A stretch of 64,000 nt of DNA from Dyella choica (GCF_003977665.1 NZ_RYYV01000013.1:62001-126000); one strand, 5' to 3'. Positions 10,672 to 20,192 are shown, counted from the first letter of the stretch. Numbers and translations: made by a program. Notes: generated by a model from the sequence alone, not told the origin.

Positions 10672-11702
10672 GCGTGTTCCTCAGGATGCGTATTGGGTAC
10701 GAAGCGGCGTAGCGGCAACCCCAGCCATTCCAGCGCGGTGCCGTGAAACAGGCGGGCGCGGGCCGGTTCATCCAGCTGCAGCGATTCGATGCCGCTGCCC
10801 GGCTCCTGCTCCCCCAACGGAAAAGGATAATCGGTGCCAAGCATCACGCGGTCGACGCCGGTCACATCCAGGAGATACTGCAGCGCACGCGAGTCGTGCA
10901 CGCATGAATCGAAAAACAGGCGCTTGAGGTATTCGCGCGGATTGCGCGGGTTGTCGGTAGCGACCAGGTCCGGACGCATGCGGAAGCCATGCTCGATACG
11001 GCCGATGCTCCATGGGAAGCTGCCGCCGCCGTGGGCCAGCATCACGCGCAGCCTGGGCAGCCGCTCCAGCACGCCGCCGAAGGCCAGGGAGCATCCGGCG
11101 CGCGACTGCTCGGCCGGCATCCCCACCAGCCACGGCATCCAGTACTTGGGCATGCTGGCCGCGCCCATCATGTCCCAGGGATGCACCATGATCGCCGCGC
11201 CCAGGTCCGCCGCGGCTTCGAAGAACGGGAACAGCTCGGGCGCATCCAGGTTCCATTCGTTGCAATGCGAGCCGATCTGCACGCCGCACAGGCCCAGCTC
11301 GTCGATGCAGCGCTCCAGTTCGCGAATGGCCAGTTCCGGTGCCTGCAACGGCACCGTCCCGATACCCGCATAGTGCCTGGGGAAGTCCTGGCAGATGCCG
11401 GCCATGTGATCGTTGAGATGGCGGTGCAGCTCCAGGGCCTGGTAACCCGGCGCCCAGTACGAGAACAGCACCGGTACGGTGGAGATCACCTGCACGTTGA
11501 CGCCGAAGCGGGCGTAATCGTTGATGCGGTATTGCGGATCGAACGAGGAGTCCCATACCTCGCGGAAGAACTTGCCGTCCTTGTAGATGCGATGCCGGCC
11601 ATCGCTGTGCGTCATCACCGGAAAGGCCTCGTTGCCGTATTTGACGGCGAGGTTGGGCCAGTCACGCGGGAGGATGTGGGCGTGGGTATCGATTTTCAGC
11701 AT
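10668..11702 (-). CDS. 2-amino-3-carboxymuconate-6-semialdehyde decarboxylase (ACMSD)
   Basis: A 344-residue amidohydrolase. The start at 11702 places the metal motif 'DTHAHILP' at residues 5-12; the open frame extends further upstream but lacks family sequence. Further features are 'IGSHCNEWNLD', 'MVHPWDMMG', 'AHGGGSFPW' and 'MLGTDYPFPLGE', which fit ACMSD. The enzyme decarboxylates ACMS and so diverts tryptophan breakdown away from quinolinate and NAD. Its gene is first in the group with the secreted protein and kynU. Confidence 0.9.
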   Translation of the reverse strand: MLKIDTHAHILPRDWPNLAVKYGNEAFPVMTHSDGRHRIYKDGKFFREVWDSSFDPQYRINDYARFGVNVQVISTVPVLFSYWAPGYQALELHRHLNDHMAGICQDFPRHYAGIGTVPLQAPELAIRELERCIDELGLCGVQIGSHCNEWNLDAPELFPFFEAAADLGAAIMVHPWDMMGAASMPKYWMPWLVGMPAEQSRAGCSLAFGGVLERLPRLRVMLAHGGGSFPWSIGRIEHGFRMRPDLVATDNPRNPREYLKRLFFDSCVHDSRALQYLLDVTGVDRVMLGTDYPFPLGEQEPGSGIESLQLDEPARARLFHGTALEWLGLPLRRFVPNTHPEEHA

Positions 11703-11757
11703 GGCGCCAAGTGTAGCGCCTGGCGGGGCTGTCGACCGTGTGACGCTCGGCAGCTGT

Positions 11758-13863
11758 TCACGGATGCACGCGGCGCTGGCCTTGTGCCGCCGCCGATTCA
11801 AGCGGCCCGCGACCGACCACGTGGGCCAGCGTATCGATGTTGTCGACCAGGCGGTCGCTGATGCGCACCATTTGTTCCGCGCGCGGGCGATCGTCCGCCA
11901 TGGCGAGCAGGGTGGCCAGGCTGCGCTGTAGCTGGCGCAGTTCCGGTGCCGGCGCAGGTACCTGGTTGTTGCGCAGCGCAACGGCCAGGACGTGAAGCTG
12001 GGACGCAGAGCGTTCCACGAAGTGGGTCACCTCTACCTGTTCCGGCAGGCCGTCGCAGTTGTGCAGCAAGGCTTCCAGCGTCATCGCCGTACGTGCCAGG
12101 CGGTTGCCGTTGAGGAACAGCGCATTGGCCAGTTCCAGCAGGTTCAGCGGCGTGGCCGGTTCGGCCTGCATGCGCTCGATCGAGGCCTGCGCATTGGTGC
12201 GCACCGTGCGGGCGGTAGTGCGGGTTTCACGGTAGGCATGGCGTTGTTCCGGCCGCGCCAGTGCATGCAGGTAATCCGCATAGGCATCCAGCATGTCCGA
12301 CAAAGCGGCGCGCGCGCGCCCGCGTTCCCAGGTGGGCCAGATCACGTAGGCAAGCAGGGCCACGCCGCTGCCGAGCACGGTGTTGAGTACACGTTCCGTC
12401 ACGGCGATGCCCGGATTCACACCTTCAAACGACAGCAGGATCACCACCGCGCCCGTCAGCGCTGCAACGGCAATCCCGTAATGCGCAGTCGCCAGGTAAC
12501 GGAACCCCATGCAGAGCATGGCCATCAGGGCGAGATGGGCCCAGGGATCGTGCGGGGTGACGTACAGCAAGGCCGTGGTCAGCACCAGGCCGAGGATGGT
12601 GCCCGCCACGCGCAGCAGGCCGAAATTGAAGGTGGCTGCGAAATCCGGGCGCAGCACGATCGCAGCCGTCATCGGCAGCCAGTAGCCATGCGGCGACTGC
12701 CACACCCGCGAGACCAGCAACGCGATGCTCAGACACACTGCGCAACGCATGGCATGCCGGAACGCTACCGAGTGTGTGGTGAGGTTTGCGCGCAGCGTAG
12801 CGAGTGCAGAGGTGCCACGCAGTGCGCTCGGCAGGCGCGTTTCCGCTGCGGCCGCGCGCTGTTCGCCGCTTGCTCCGGCCCAGTTCGCATTGCGCACCGC
12901 GGCGGCAAGCTGGCCCGAAAGGGCGTGGATATGAGCGGCGACGCTGTCGCTGCGGGTGTGGTTATCCAACAGCGCTCGCTCGCTCGCTTGCAGTGTTTGC
13001 AAGGCGCGTGCGGCTTGCTCCGGCGAATCGCCGCTTTCCAGGGCCGCGGCGAGCGCAGTCAGTACGCGCGCGGCATCGGCGCGGAACATCGCGATGATGC
13101 TCGCTGCGCCATGCAGTTCCGCCATGGCGACAAGCTCCAGGCGCATGCGCTCGGCCAGCTCCAGCAGCACGGCGAAGGCTTCCATCGCGCGGCCGTGGGC
13201 ACGATGGCGGCCTAGCAACGTCTGTTGCAGCATGGTCATCGCTTCGGTCAGCGCGGGCACTTCTTCTTCGTTTTGCCGGTTTTCCTTGGCCAGGTTTGCA
13301 AGGCCGCGGTAGACGGTGGTCAGCGCATTGCGCTCCGGGCCGTAGCGTTGCAATGGCCACGCGGCAACCGAGAACAAAGTCAGCAGCAAGCCGCCGGCGA
13401 GAATCAGCCCGGCGCCGATCAGGGCGTTTGCGAGCGTGGTTGGCGAAGCTGCCGTGATCACCAGCAGGATCATGCTGGTCATGCCCACGCGCGCGATGTC
13501 CACGCCGAACACCACCAGCAGGCCGCCGAAGAAGCCGCATGCCGTCGTCGCAGCGAGAATCCACGGCAGATTGCCGCCAACCAGAAAACCGCACAGGGAG
13601 GCGAGCCCCGCCGCCAGCGAAGCCAGCAGCAACTGCCTGAGGCGCTGCCGGTAAGGACCGGGCTGATCGGAAAACATCGTATCGAGGGCGCCGGCGCCGA
13701 TCGCCAGACCTGCTTCCTCGTGACCGGTGAGCATGCCCGCCGCCAGCGGCAAGACCACGGCGGCGGTATTGCGGATCACCACCCACGCCGGCACGTCCGG
13801 ACGCTTGGTCGCAATCAGGCTTTGCAACACGCTGGCGCGTAGCGAATAAGCTCGGGTGGACAT
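11758..13863 (-). CDS. FUSC/YccS-family inner membrane protein
   Basis: A 701-residue membrane protein with two sets of transmembrane helices (about residues 25-180 and 375-510), each followed by a soluble helical region. This is the duplicated layout of the YccS/FUSC family (aromatic acid exporter-like). 'FRHAMRCAVCLSIALL' and 'GYWLPMTAAIVLRPDF' mark the second, most conserved half. I chose ATG 13863 because upstream sequence is arginine-rich, non-membrane and overlaps a terminator. Its substrate is unknown; the family is linked to export of aromatic acids or to envelope stress. The ACMSD gene begins 55 bp downstream, so read-through is possible. Confidence 0.85.
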   Translation of the reverse strand: MSTRAYSLRASVLQSLIATKRPDVPAWVVIRNTAAVVLPLAAGMLTGHEEAGLAIGAGALDTMFSDQPGPYRQRLRQLLLASLAAGLASLCGFLVGGNLPWILAATTACGFFGGLLVVFGVDIARVGMTSMILLVITAASPTTLANALIGAGLILAGGLLLTLFSVAAWPLQRYGPERNALTTVYRGLANLAKENRQNEEEVPALTEAMTMLQQTLLGRHRAHGRAMEAFAVLLELAERMRLELVAMAELHGAASIIAMFRADAARVLTALAAALESGDSPEQAARALQTLQASERALLDNHTRSDSVAAHIHALSGQLAAAVRNANWAGASGEQRAAAAETRLPSALRGTSALATLRANLTTHSVAFRHAMRCAVCLSIALLVSRVWQSPHGYWLPMTAAIVLRPDFAATFNFGLLRVAGTILGLVLTTALLYVTPHDPWAHLALMAMLCMGFRYLATAHYGIAVAALTGAVVILLSFEGVNPGIAVTERVLNTVLGSGVALLAYVIWPTWERGRARAALSDMLDAYADYLHALARPEQRHAYRETRTTARTVRTNAQASIERMQAEPATPLNLLELANALFLNGNRLARTAMTLEALLHNCDGLPEQVEVTHFVERSASQLHVLAVALRNNQVPAPAPELRQLQRSLATLLAMADDRPRAEQMVRISDRLVDNIDTLAHVVGRGPLESAAAQGQRRVHP

Positions 13864-13933
13864 GGCGGGAAACACGGCCGGAATGCGCTGATTCTGCCTT
13901 AGCGCCATCGCCCTGTCGCGTGGCGACCGTACG

Positions 13934-13962
13934 AAAAAAACGGCGCCGTGACAGGCGCCGTT
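13934..13962 (-). terminator. Intrinsic terminator after efpL
   Basis: On the minus strand a 9-bp stem (AACGGCGCC / GGCGCCGTT) with a 6-base loop is followed by seven T residues. It lies 44 bp after the efpL stop and separates efpL from the FUSC gene. Confidence 0.9.
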
Positions 13963-14005
13963 CCGTAGGGGTTCAACGCTACCGCTGTCCGCGCGGCCGA
14001 TTCGT

Positions 14006-14584
14006 TTAGAACGTCTTTTCAGTGCCACGCCCGGCAAATTCGCCGGTGAGGGTGTTCACCCAGACCTTTTCGTCGTTGGTGATGTATTCCGGCACCTGGA
14101 TCTCGATGCCGGTGTTGAGCTTGGCCGGCTTGGTGCGCTTGGTGGCGCTGGCGCCCTTCAGCTCAGGTGCGGTGTCGACCACGACCAGCAGTACGCTGGT
14201 CGGCACTTGTAGGCCCACTGGTGCGTCGTCGATGACCTGCACGTAATAGCCTTCCACGCTTTCCACGATGTAACCGGCGTTGTCGCCGATCAGTTCCGGG
14301 CCGAGCGTGTACTGCGTGTAATCCTCGTTGTCCATGAACACATAGGCGTCACCGTCCATGTACGAGAAATTGGCGGCGCGCCGTACCAGGTCCATTTCCT
14401 TCAGATCGTCGTCGGCGCGCAGGCTGAGATCGAACTTGCGGCCGCCGGGAATCGAATACAGCGTGAAGCGGAACGTGACGTTGCCGCCACGCGCGGTGGG
14501 CGAACTGCGTTCGATATCGCGCACCTGGTAAACGGTGCCGTCGTGTTCGACCACATTGCCTTTTTTGACGTCGGAAGCTTTCAT
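14006..14584 (-). CDS. efpL: Elongation factor P-like protein EfpL (YeiP)
   Basis: A 192-residue three-domain EF-P paralogue. The N-terminal KOW-like domain starts '[16 protein letters not shown]'; the loop that in EF-P carries the modified lysine or arginine reads 'SPTARGGN', as in YeiP/EfpL proteins, and '[18 protein letters not shown]' and '[10 protein letters not shown]' are typical of the C-terminal OB domains. EfpL binds stalled ribosomes and relieves particular proline-containing arrests. It follows the SDR gene by 51 bp and ends at a strong terminator. Normal EF-P is presumably encoded elsewhere. Confidence 0.93.
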   Translation of the reverse strand: MKASDVKKGNVVEHDGTVYQVRDIERSSPTARGGNVTFRFTLYSIPGGRKFDLSLRADDDLKEMDLVRRAANFSYMDGDAYVFMDNEDYTQYTLGPELIGDNAGYIVESVEGYYVQVIDDAPVGLQVPTSVLLVVVDTAPELKGASATKRTKPAKLNTGIEIQVPEYITNDEKVWVNTLTGEFAGRGTEKTF

Positions 14585-14635
14585 GAGTAGAGCCGATGGT
14601 TAGGAAGGAAGGGCCAATGGCGGGAACGCTGGAGG

Positions 14636-15397
14636 TTACTTCGGCTGCAGCCGCACCGCGCCATCCAGGCGGATCGTTTCGCCGTTGATGTAGCGATTGC
14701 CCAGGATGAAAGCCACGGTGGCGGCGAATTCTTCCGGCTTGCCCAGGCGCGAAGGGAAGGGGATGGAGGCCGACAGTGACTCCTGCACCTGCGGCGGCAT
14801 ACCGTCCACCATCGGCGTCCAGAAGATGCCCGGCGCGATCGTCGCCACGCGGATGCCGAAGCGGGACAGCTCACGCGCCATCGGCAGCGTCATGCCCACC
14901 ACGCCGCCCTTGGAGGCCGAGTAGGCGGCCTGGCCGATCTGGCCTTCGTAGGCGGCTACGCTGGCGGTGTTGATGATCACGCCGCGCTCGCCGTCTTCGC
15001 CGGCTTCGTTGTGCTGCATCAGTGCGGCAGCGGCCTTGGCGACGTTGAAGCTGCCCACCAGGTTCACCATCACGGTGCTGGCGAAGGTGCCCAGCGCCAT
15101 CGGCCCTTCCTTGCCCAGCACGCGGCCGGCGCCCAGGATGCCGGCGCAGTTCACCAGCACGTTCAGGCCGCCCAGGGCCTCCCTGGCCGCACTGACGTTG
15201 GCGGCGACGCCTTCTTCGGAAGTTACGTCGGTGCGGAAGAAATGCCCGTTCAGCGCCTTGGCCGCGGCCTGGCCCTTTTCCTCGTTGACATCGAACAGGG
15301 CGACGCGGCCGCCGTTCGCGGCCAAATGCTGGGCCACGGCATGGCCGAGGCCGGAAGCGCCGCCGGTAATGATGGCTTTGACTTGGTTGAGCTGCAT
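14636..15397 (-). CDS. SDR-family dehydrogenase, type-2 3-hydroxyacyl-CoA dehydrogenase-like
   Basis: A 253-residue short-chain dehydrogenase. The cofactor motif is 'TGGASGLGHA' (residues 11-20), an aspartate after beta-2 ('FDVNEEK') suggests NAD, 'NCAGI' follows near residue 87, and the catalytic S...YxxxK is in 'ASVAA..' and 'YSASKGG'. The overall pattern, including 'LVGSFNVAKAAAALM' and 'APGIFWTPMVDGMP', resembles HSD17B10-type 3-hydroxy-(2-methyl)acyl-CoA dehydrogenases, which would suit the branched-chain acyl-CoA genes nearby. Substrate not proven. It lies upstream of efpL in the same orientation. Confidence 0.88.
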   Translation of the reverse strand: MQLNQVKAIITGGASGLGHAVAQHLAANGGRVALFDVNEEKGQAAAKALNGHFFRTDVTSEEGVAANVSAAREALGGLNVLVNCAGILGAGRVLGKEGPMALGTFASTVMVNLVGSFNVAKAAAALMQHNEAGEDGERGVIINTASVAAYEGQIGQAAYSASKGGVVGMTLPMARELSRFGIRVATIAPGIFWTPMVDGMPPQVQESLSASIPFPSRLGKPEEFAATVAFILGNRYINGETIRLDGAVRLQPK

Positions 15398-15473
15398 GGG
15401 TGAATCCCGTCAAGCGAAAAGCGCAATGGTAGCGCACCGGCTCGCTGGCCTGCGGCAGCGCCCTGGCAGCCAT

Positions 15474-15539
15474 GTAGGCTGGGATGAAATCCCAGCTGGC
15501 GCAAACCCTCGGGAAAGCTGGGATTTCATCCCAGCCGAC
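15474..15539. repeat. GTAG-type REP doublet, copy B
   Basis: GTAGGCTGGGAT at the left is mirrored by ATCCCAGCCGAC at the right (CTAC changed to CGAC). It has the same length and hairpin layout as copy A and lies between the GNAT gene and the SDR gene. Confidence 0.85.
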
Positions 15540-15546
15540 GCTCGTT

Positions 15547-16119
15547 TCAGGCGTGGCGAAGGAAGATCTTGTGCAGCGCTGGCGATTCGCACAATGTCGG
15601 GAAAGCAGCTACAGGCTGCGGCGGAGTGGTAGCCGGCTGCAGCTCCTTCTGCCATACCCCTACGTCCCACCATTGGCCGAGCTTGTAGCCCGCTTGGTGC
15701 CAGACACCGGCAGACGCGAAGCCCATCGCCTCGTGCAACGCCACACTCACGTCGCCCGGTAGCGTGATGACTCCCACCGCCTGGTTCATGCCCTGCAAGC
15801 GCATCACATCCAGCAGCGCGGCGTAAAGCTTGCGCGCAATGCCACGGCGGCGTGCGTTCTCATGCACGTAGATCGAGGTTTCGGCTATCCAGTCGTAGGC
15901 TGCGCGTTCGCGAAAGCGCGTTGCATACGCATAAGCCAGTACCTCGCCGCTGTCTTCCCACACCAGCCACGGGTAATGCTGCAGGCGAGTCAGGATGCGC
16001 TGGCGCATCGCTTCCGCCCCCGGCAGTTCGGTTTCGAAGGTGATGGCGGTATCGATGACGGTGGGTGCGTAAATCGAATGAATGGCCTCGGCGTCGGCCG
16101 CGCGGGCAATACGGATCAT
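15547..16119 (-). CDS. GNAT N-acetyltransferase, phosphinothricin/methionine sulfone type
   Basis: A 190-residue protein starting 'MIRIARAADAEAIHSIYAP'. The family features are 'ITFETELP', 'RFRERAAYDWIAETSIYVH' and the acetyl-CoA loop 'RRRGIARKLYAAL', followed by 'GVITLPGDVSVALHEAMGF'. Members acetylate phosphinothricin or methionine sulfone/sulfoximine; the natural substrate here is unknown. ATG 16119 overlaps the stop of the YdeI-like gene (ATGA), which fixes the start and indicates coupling. Confidence 0.88.
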   Translation of the reverse strand: MIRIARAADAEAIHSIYAPTVIDTAITFETELPGAEAMRQRILTRLQHYPWLVWEDSGEVLAYAYATRFRERAAYDWIAETSIYVHENARRRGIARKLYAALLDVMRLQGMNQAVGVITLPGDVSVALHEAMGFASAGVWHQAGYKLGQWWDVGVWQKELQPATTPPQPVAAFPTLCESPALHKIFLRHA

Positions 16120-16709
16120 CGCTGATATTTCCAGTTGCGTTGCTTGCCTTGCGCCAGCCATTCCAGCGTGGTGGCGATGCGTTTTTGGCGCGTGGCGTCG
16201 GTCTTGGCTTGCGTTACCCATTCGACGTATTCGCGCTGTGCGCTTGGGCTGAACGCTTCGTACGTCTTGTGTGCGGCGGAGTGTTTCTTCCACAGGGCGG
16301 CGAAATCCGCCGGCAGCCTGGGCGATGGCTTGGGTGCTGGAGTGGCGCGTTTCCTCGTCGCTGCGGCCTCCCTCAGCGCGACCGCTTTGCGAACGTAAGC
16401 GACCAAGGCCCGCTTGCTCGGCAATTCCTTGATCGAGGTGAGCTTGCCGAACTGGCCCATGCCGTCCTTGTCCGTTTCGCCGACCACGTCCTTGCCATGC
16501 CAGAATTGAAAACTGCAATGCTGCTTGAACGCTGCGATGGAGCAGAGCAGCTTGCCCTGGTACAGGAAGTGCGGGCAGCCCCACTTGATGCTTTCCTCCA
16601 CCTCGGGGCAGGCGCTGTGCACGATGGTGCGCAGGTGTTCGAGCACTGGCTGGGCGAAGCCGGGCGATTTCGCGATGTAGGCGTCTACGCGTGGATCGTG
16701 GCTGGCCAT
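16116..16709 (-). CDS. YdeI/OmpD-associated family protein with DUF1801-like N-terminus
   Basis: A 197-residue cytoplasmic protein. The N-terminal half ('IVHSACPEVEESIKWGCPHF', 'CSFQFWHGKDV') is the YdhG/DUF1801-like fold, and the C-terminal part ('ALWKKHSAAHKTYEAFSPS', 'EYVEWVTQAKTDATRQKRI') is the YdeI/bacteriocin-protection segment. A lysine/proline-rich linker (about residues 110-130) joins them. Function is unclear. It lies between two GNAT genes, 11 bp after the first and overlapping the second by 4 bp. Confidence 0.82.
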   Translation of the reverse strand: MASHDPRVDAYIAKSPGFAQPVLEHLRTIVHSACPEVEESIKWGCPHFLYQGKLLCSIAAFKQHCSFQFWHGKDVVGETDKDGMGQFGKLTSIKELPSKRALVAYVRKAVALREAAATRKRATPAPKPSPRLPADFAALWKKHSAAHKTYEAFSPSAQREYVEWVTQAKTDATRQKRIATTLEWLAQGKQRNWKYQR

Positions 16710-16720
16710 GACCGGGTTCG

Positions 16721-17206
16721 CTACAGGTCCCGAATGTAGAAACGATCGCAGCCGAAATGACCGGTGCCGCCCAGGGGTTCGCACAGCTGCGTGAAGCCGT
16801 GTTTTCGATACAGCGATTGCGCGGCATCCATCCCGGTCAGTGTTTCGATGTAGCAGCGCCTGAAGCCGAAACCGCGTGCCGCATCCAGGCAGTGTTGCAG
16901 CATGGCCGGGCCGGCACCGATGCCACGTGCTTCGGGCAGGAAGTACATCTTGCGCAGTTCGCACACATCCGCCTCGCCCCCCTCGAGCGGAGCGACGCCA
17001 CCGCCGCCGACTACGATGCCGTCGCGTTCCACCACGAAATACGCGCCGCTGGGACGCGCATAGGCGGTGTGCATATCGTTGACTTCGGGGTCGTGGATGG
17101 CGAAGCCGGGACCGTCAGCGCCGAATTCGGGCATGACGGCACGAATAATGTCGGCAACGGCGGCGCTGTCGCGCGGCTCGATGGGGCGAATGAGGAAGGC
17201 GGGCAT
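16721..17206 (-). CDS. GNAT N-acetyltransferase
   Basis: A 161-residue GNAT protein. ATG 17206 is used; an in-frame TTG three codons earlier is less likely. The acetyl-CoA signature is 'CELRKMYFLPEARGIGAGPA', followed by 'GFRRCYIETLTGMDAAQSLY' and 'HGFTQL', the layout of small-molecule or MarR-adjacent acetyltransferases. Substrate unknown. First gene of a three-gene run with the YdeI-like protein and the second GNAT. Confidence 0.85.
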   Translation of the reverse strand: MPAFLIRPIEPRDSAAVADIIRAVMPEFGADGPGFAIHDPEVNDMHTAYARPSGAYFVVERDGIVVGGGGVAPLEGGEADVCELRKMYFLPEARGIGAGPAMLQHCLDAARGFGFRRCYIETLTGMDAAQSLYRKHGFTQLCEPLGGTGHFGCDRFYIRDL

Positions 17207-17263
17207 GAGTGGCAAGTTACCAGCTCTACGCCCGGAAGGGGATCGGCCGTAGCTTGGGGCTTG

Positions 17264-18166
17264 TTACGTGTCCGCCGTGGTCCGCGCCTTCGTCACCCGG
17301 CTTGCCGTGGGCTTGTTCAGCTGGGTCGAAAGCCACGCGCCGGTCGCCACCAGCATGTCCAGGTTGATGCCGGTCTGCATACCCATGCCATGCAGCATGT
17401 ACACCACGTCTTCGCTGGCTACATTGCCGGTGGCACCCTTGGCATAAGGGCAGCCGCCGGTGCCCGAGACGGCGCTGTCGACGACGCGCACGCCTTCTTC
17501 CAGGCAGGCGAGGATGTTGGCCAGGGCCTGGCCGTAGGTGTCATGGAAATGCACGGCCAGGGCGTGCATGGGAATTTCCTGTGCCACCGCGTGCAGCATG
17601 GCGCGCGCCTTGGCGGGCGTGCCGACGCCGATCGTGTCGGCCACGGAAACCTCGTAGCAGCCCATCTCGTACAACTGCTTGGCGACCTTGACCACATCGG
17701 CAACGGGCACCTCGCCCTGGTAAGGGCAACCCAAAGCGGTGGATACGTAGCCGCGCACCTTGACGCCTTCTGCCTTGGCTTCCTCCAGCACCGGCCGGAA
17801 GCGTTGCAGCGATTCGGCGATCGACGCATTGATGTTGGCGCGGTTGAACGCTTCGGACGCTGCCGTAAACACCGAAACCTCGTTCGCGCCGGCTTCGCGC
17901 GCAATTCGATAGCCCTGTTCGTTCGGTACCAGCACCGGATAGCCGACGCCAGGGACCTTGCGGATGCGGTGAAACACTTCCGCCGCATCGGCCAGCTGCG
18001 GCACCCAGCGCGGGCTGACGAAGCTGGTGGTTTCAATGGTTTTCAGGCCGGTGGAGGACAAGCGGTCGATCAGCGCTATCTTGATATCCGGCGGCAGCAG
18101 CGTCTTCTCGTTCTGCAAGCCATCGCGCGGGCCGACTTCGACGATCCTAACTTCAGAGGTATTCAT
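17264..18166 (-). CDS. mvaB: Hydroxymethylglutaryl-CoA lyase
   Basis: A 300-residue DRE-TIM metallolyase splitting HMG-CoA into acetyl-CoA and acetoacetate, the last specific step of leucine catabolism. 'VEVGPRDGLQNE' (residues 9-20) carries the metal and catalytic residues, 'AVHFHDTYGQALAN' the metal histidines and 'GTGGCPYAKGATGN' the catalytic cysteine loop. ATG 18166 is 28 bp after the liuD stop, so liuD-mvaB are probably one unit. Confidence 0.95.
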   Translation of the reverse strand: MNTSEVRIVEVGPRDGLQNEKTLLPPDIKIALIDRLSSTGLKTIETTSFVSPRWVPQLADAAEVFHRIRKVPGVGYPVLVPNEQGYRIAREAGANEVSVFTAASEAFNRANINASIAESLQRFRPVLEEAKAEGVKVRGYVSTALGCPYQGEVPVADVVKVAKQLYEMGCYEVSVADTIGVGTPAKARAMLHAVAQEIPMHALAVHFHDTYGQALANILACLEEGVRVVDSAVSGTGGCPYAKGATGNVASEDVVYMLHGMGMQTGINLDMLVATGAWLSTQLNKPTASRVTKARTTADT

Positions 18167-18194
18167 GCCAGGCTCCAGCAACCAAGGCTTGTGC

Positions 18195-20192
18195 TCACGA
18201 GGCAAAGCGAACAAGTACGGCGTCGGCTTCCACGAACTCGCCTTGCGTTGCACTTACGCTATCAATGGTACCCGCGCGCGGTGCCTTCAAGGCCAGTTCC
18301 ATTTTCATGGCTTCCATCACCAGCAATTCCTGTCCCTCTTCGACGGTGTCCCCCGCCTTGGCTTTGACCAGCACGATGCGGCCCGGCATGGGCGCGGCGA
18401 CCTGGTTGCCGCCGCTGCCCTGCTTGGATTCCCAGGCAAATGCTGCCGCCCGTGCAAAGGCATGACGCTGGCCGTTGGAGTCGTGCAAGGTGATGCGTTC
18501 GGCGTCGGCGTGGACGCGCAATCGAACGCCTTCATCGCCGAAGCGTGCGCTGAGCACGCCACGATCAAGGCGCGCGCCGTGCACTGCACATTGCGAGGCG
18601 CCGTGCTGCAAGCGATAGTCTCCATCGTGGCCGTAGGCTTCGACTTCGTAACGCTGCTCGCGCAGGCTGAGCGCGACAATGCGTTTGCCCGCATGCCCGA
18701 TACGCCATGCGTCAGCGCGTGACCAGGGCGAATAAGGGTCATTGCCGTGCGCCGATGCAGCGTCCAGCGTGCATTCGTCGTGAAGCAGTGCGGCGGTAGC
18801 TGCAGCGAACAGGACATGCTCAGAGGGTGCCGCATCGCCGGTTAGAAATTCATCAAGGTGGCGATCCAGGTAACCGGTATCGATGCGGCCTTCGACCACC
18901 ACCGGATGGCTCGCTAGCCGCTCGAGAAAGGCGATGTTCGATTTCGGTCCGACGATCTCGCATTCGGCCAGGGCTTCACGCAGGCGTTGCAGCGCTTGCG
19001 TTCGATCGGTGTCATGAACGATCAGCTTGGCGATCATCGGGTCGTAAAAAATCGTTACCGTGTCGCCTTCGATCACGCCGCCATCCAGCCGCACCTGGCG
19101 TGATGGCGCAGGCAAGCGCAACTGGCGCAACTTGCCCGAACCGGGCAGGAAGTTGTGATCCGGATCCTCGGCGTACAAGCGCACCTCGATGGCATGCCCG
19201 CGTGCCTGGATCTGTTCCTGTTGCAACGGCAGCGGTTCGCCGGCGGCAACCCGCAATTGCCATTCGACCAGGTCGAGCCCCAGCGTTTCCTCGGTGACTG
19301 GATGCTCCACCTGCAGGCGTGTATTCATCTCCATGAAATAAAACGTACCGTCCTGGCCCACGATGAATTCCACCGTGCCGGCGCCCACGTAATCGACCGC
19401 CTTGGCTGCCGCAACAGCAGCTTCGCCCATGGCCTTGCGCCGTTCCGCATCGAGGAACGGGGAAGGGGTTTCTTCCAGCACCTTCTGGTAGCGGCGCTGG
19501 GCCGAACACTCACGCTCGTTGAGGTGAATCACCGTGCCGCGCGTGTCGCCGAACACCTGGAATTCGATATGGCGCGGGTGCTCCACGTAGCGTTCCAGGA
19601 TCACGCGCGTATCGCCGAACGAGCTGGCGGCTTCGCGTTGCGCGGAGGCTAGCGCATCGGCAAATTCCTGTTCCGTGCGCACGATGCGCATGCCCTTGCC
19701 GCCACCGCCGGCCGCCGCCTTGATCATCAGCGGAAAGCCGGTCTTGCGCGCTTGTTCGGCAAGAAAATCCGTGTCCTGGTTGTCGCCGTGATAGCCAGGC
19801 ACCAGCGGCACTTGGTGCTGTTCCATCAGCGCCTTGGCGGCCGCCTTGGAACCCATCGCGTCGATGCTTGCCGGACGCGGGCCGATGAAGGCGATGCCGG
19901 CTTCCGTGCACGCACGCGCGAACCCAGTGTTTTCAGAAAGAAAGCCGTAACCGGGATGAATCGCTTGCGCGCCGGACTTCCTTGCGACGTCCAGGATGAC
20001 GTCGCCGCGCAGGTACGATTCGGCCGGGCGCGGGCCGCCGATCGGCCAGGCTTCATCCGCCAACCGCACGTGATGTGCGTCGCGGTCCGCCTCCGAGTAC
20101 ACCGCAATGGTATGGATGCCCAGCCGCCGGCAGGTGCGGATCACGCGGCAGGCGATCTCGCCGCGGTTGGCAATCAGTACGCGCTCGAACAT
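18195..20192 (-). CDS. liuD: Methylcrotonyl-CoA carboxylase biotin-containing subunit
   Basis: A 665-residue protein. Residues 1-450 form the biotin carboxylase domain ('FERVLIANRGEIACRVIRT', 'KAAAGGGGKGMR', 'FMEMNTRLQVEHPVTE'); the middle is the BT domain; the last about 75 residues are the biotin carrier, with the biotinylated lysine in 'EAMKMELAL'. With LiuB it carboxylates 3-methylcrotonyl-CoA. Assignment over other acyl-CoA carboxylases rests on the adjacent mvaB and the liuA, liuB and liuC genes in the window. The 294-bp foldback element lies immediately upstream. Confidence 0.93.
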   Translation of the reverse strand: MFERVLIANRGEIACRVIRTCRRLGIHTIAVYSEADRDAHHVRLADEAWPIGGPRPAESYLRGDVILDVARKSGAQAIHPGYGFLSENTGFARACTEAGIAFIGPRPASIDAMGSKAAAKALMEQHQVPLVPGYHGDNQDTDFLAEQARKTGFPLMIKAAAGGGGKGMRIVRTEQEFADALASAQREAASSFGDTRVILERYVEHPRHIEFQVFGDTRGTVIHLNERECSAQRRYQKVLEETPSPFLDAERRKAMGEAAVAAAKAVDYVGAGTVEFIVGQDGTFYFMEMNTRLQVEHPVTEETLGLDLVEWQLRVAAGEPLPLQQEQIQARGHAIEVRLYAEDPDHNFLPGSGKLRQLRLPAPSRQVRLDGGVIEGDTVTIFYDPMIAKLIVHDTDRTQALQRLREALAECEIVGPKSNIAFLERLASHPVVVEGRIDTGYLDRHLDEFLTGDAAPSEHVLFAAATAALLHDECTLDAASAHGNDPYSPWSRADAWRIGHAGKRIVALSLREQRYEVEAYGHDGDYRLQHGASQCAVHGARLDRGVLSARFGDEGVRLRVHADAERITLHDSNGQRHAFARAAAFAWESKQGSGGNQVAAPMPGRIVLVKAKAGDTVEEGQELLVMEAMKMELALKAPRAGTIDSVSATQGEFVEADAVLVRFAS

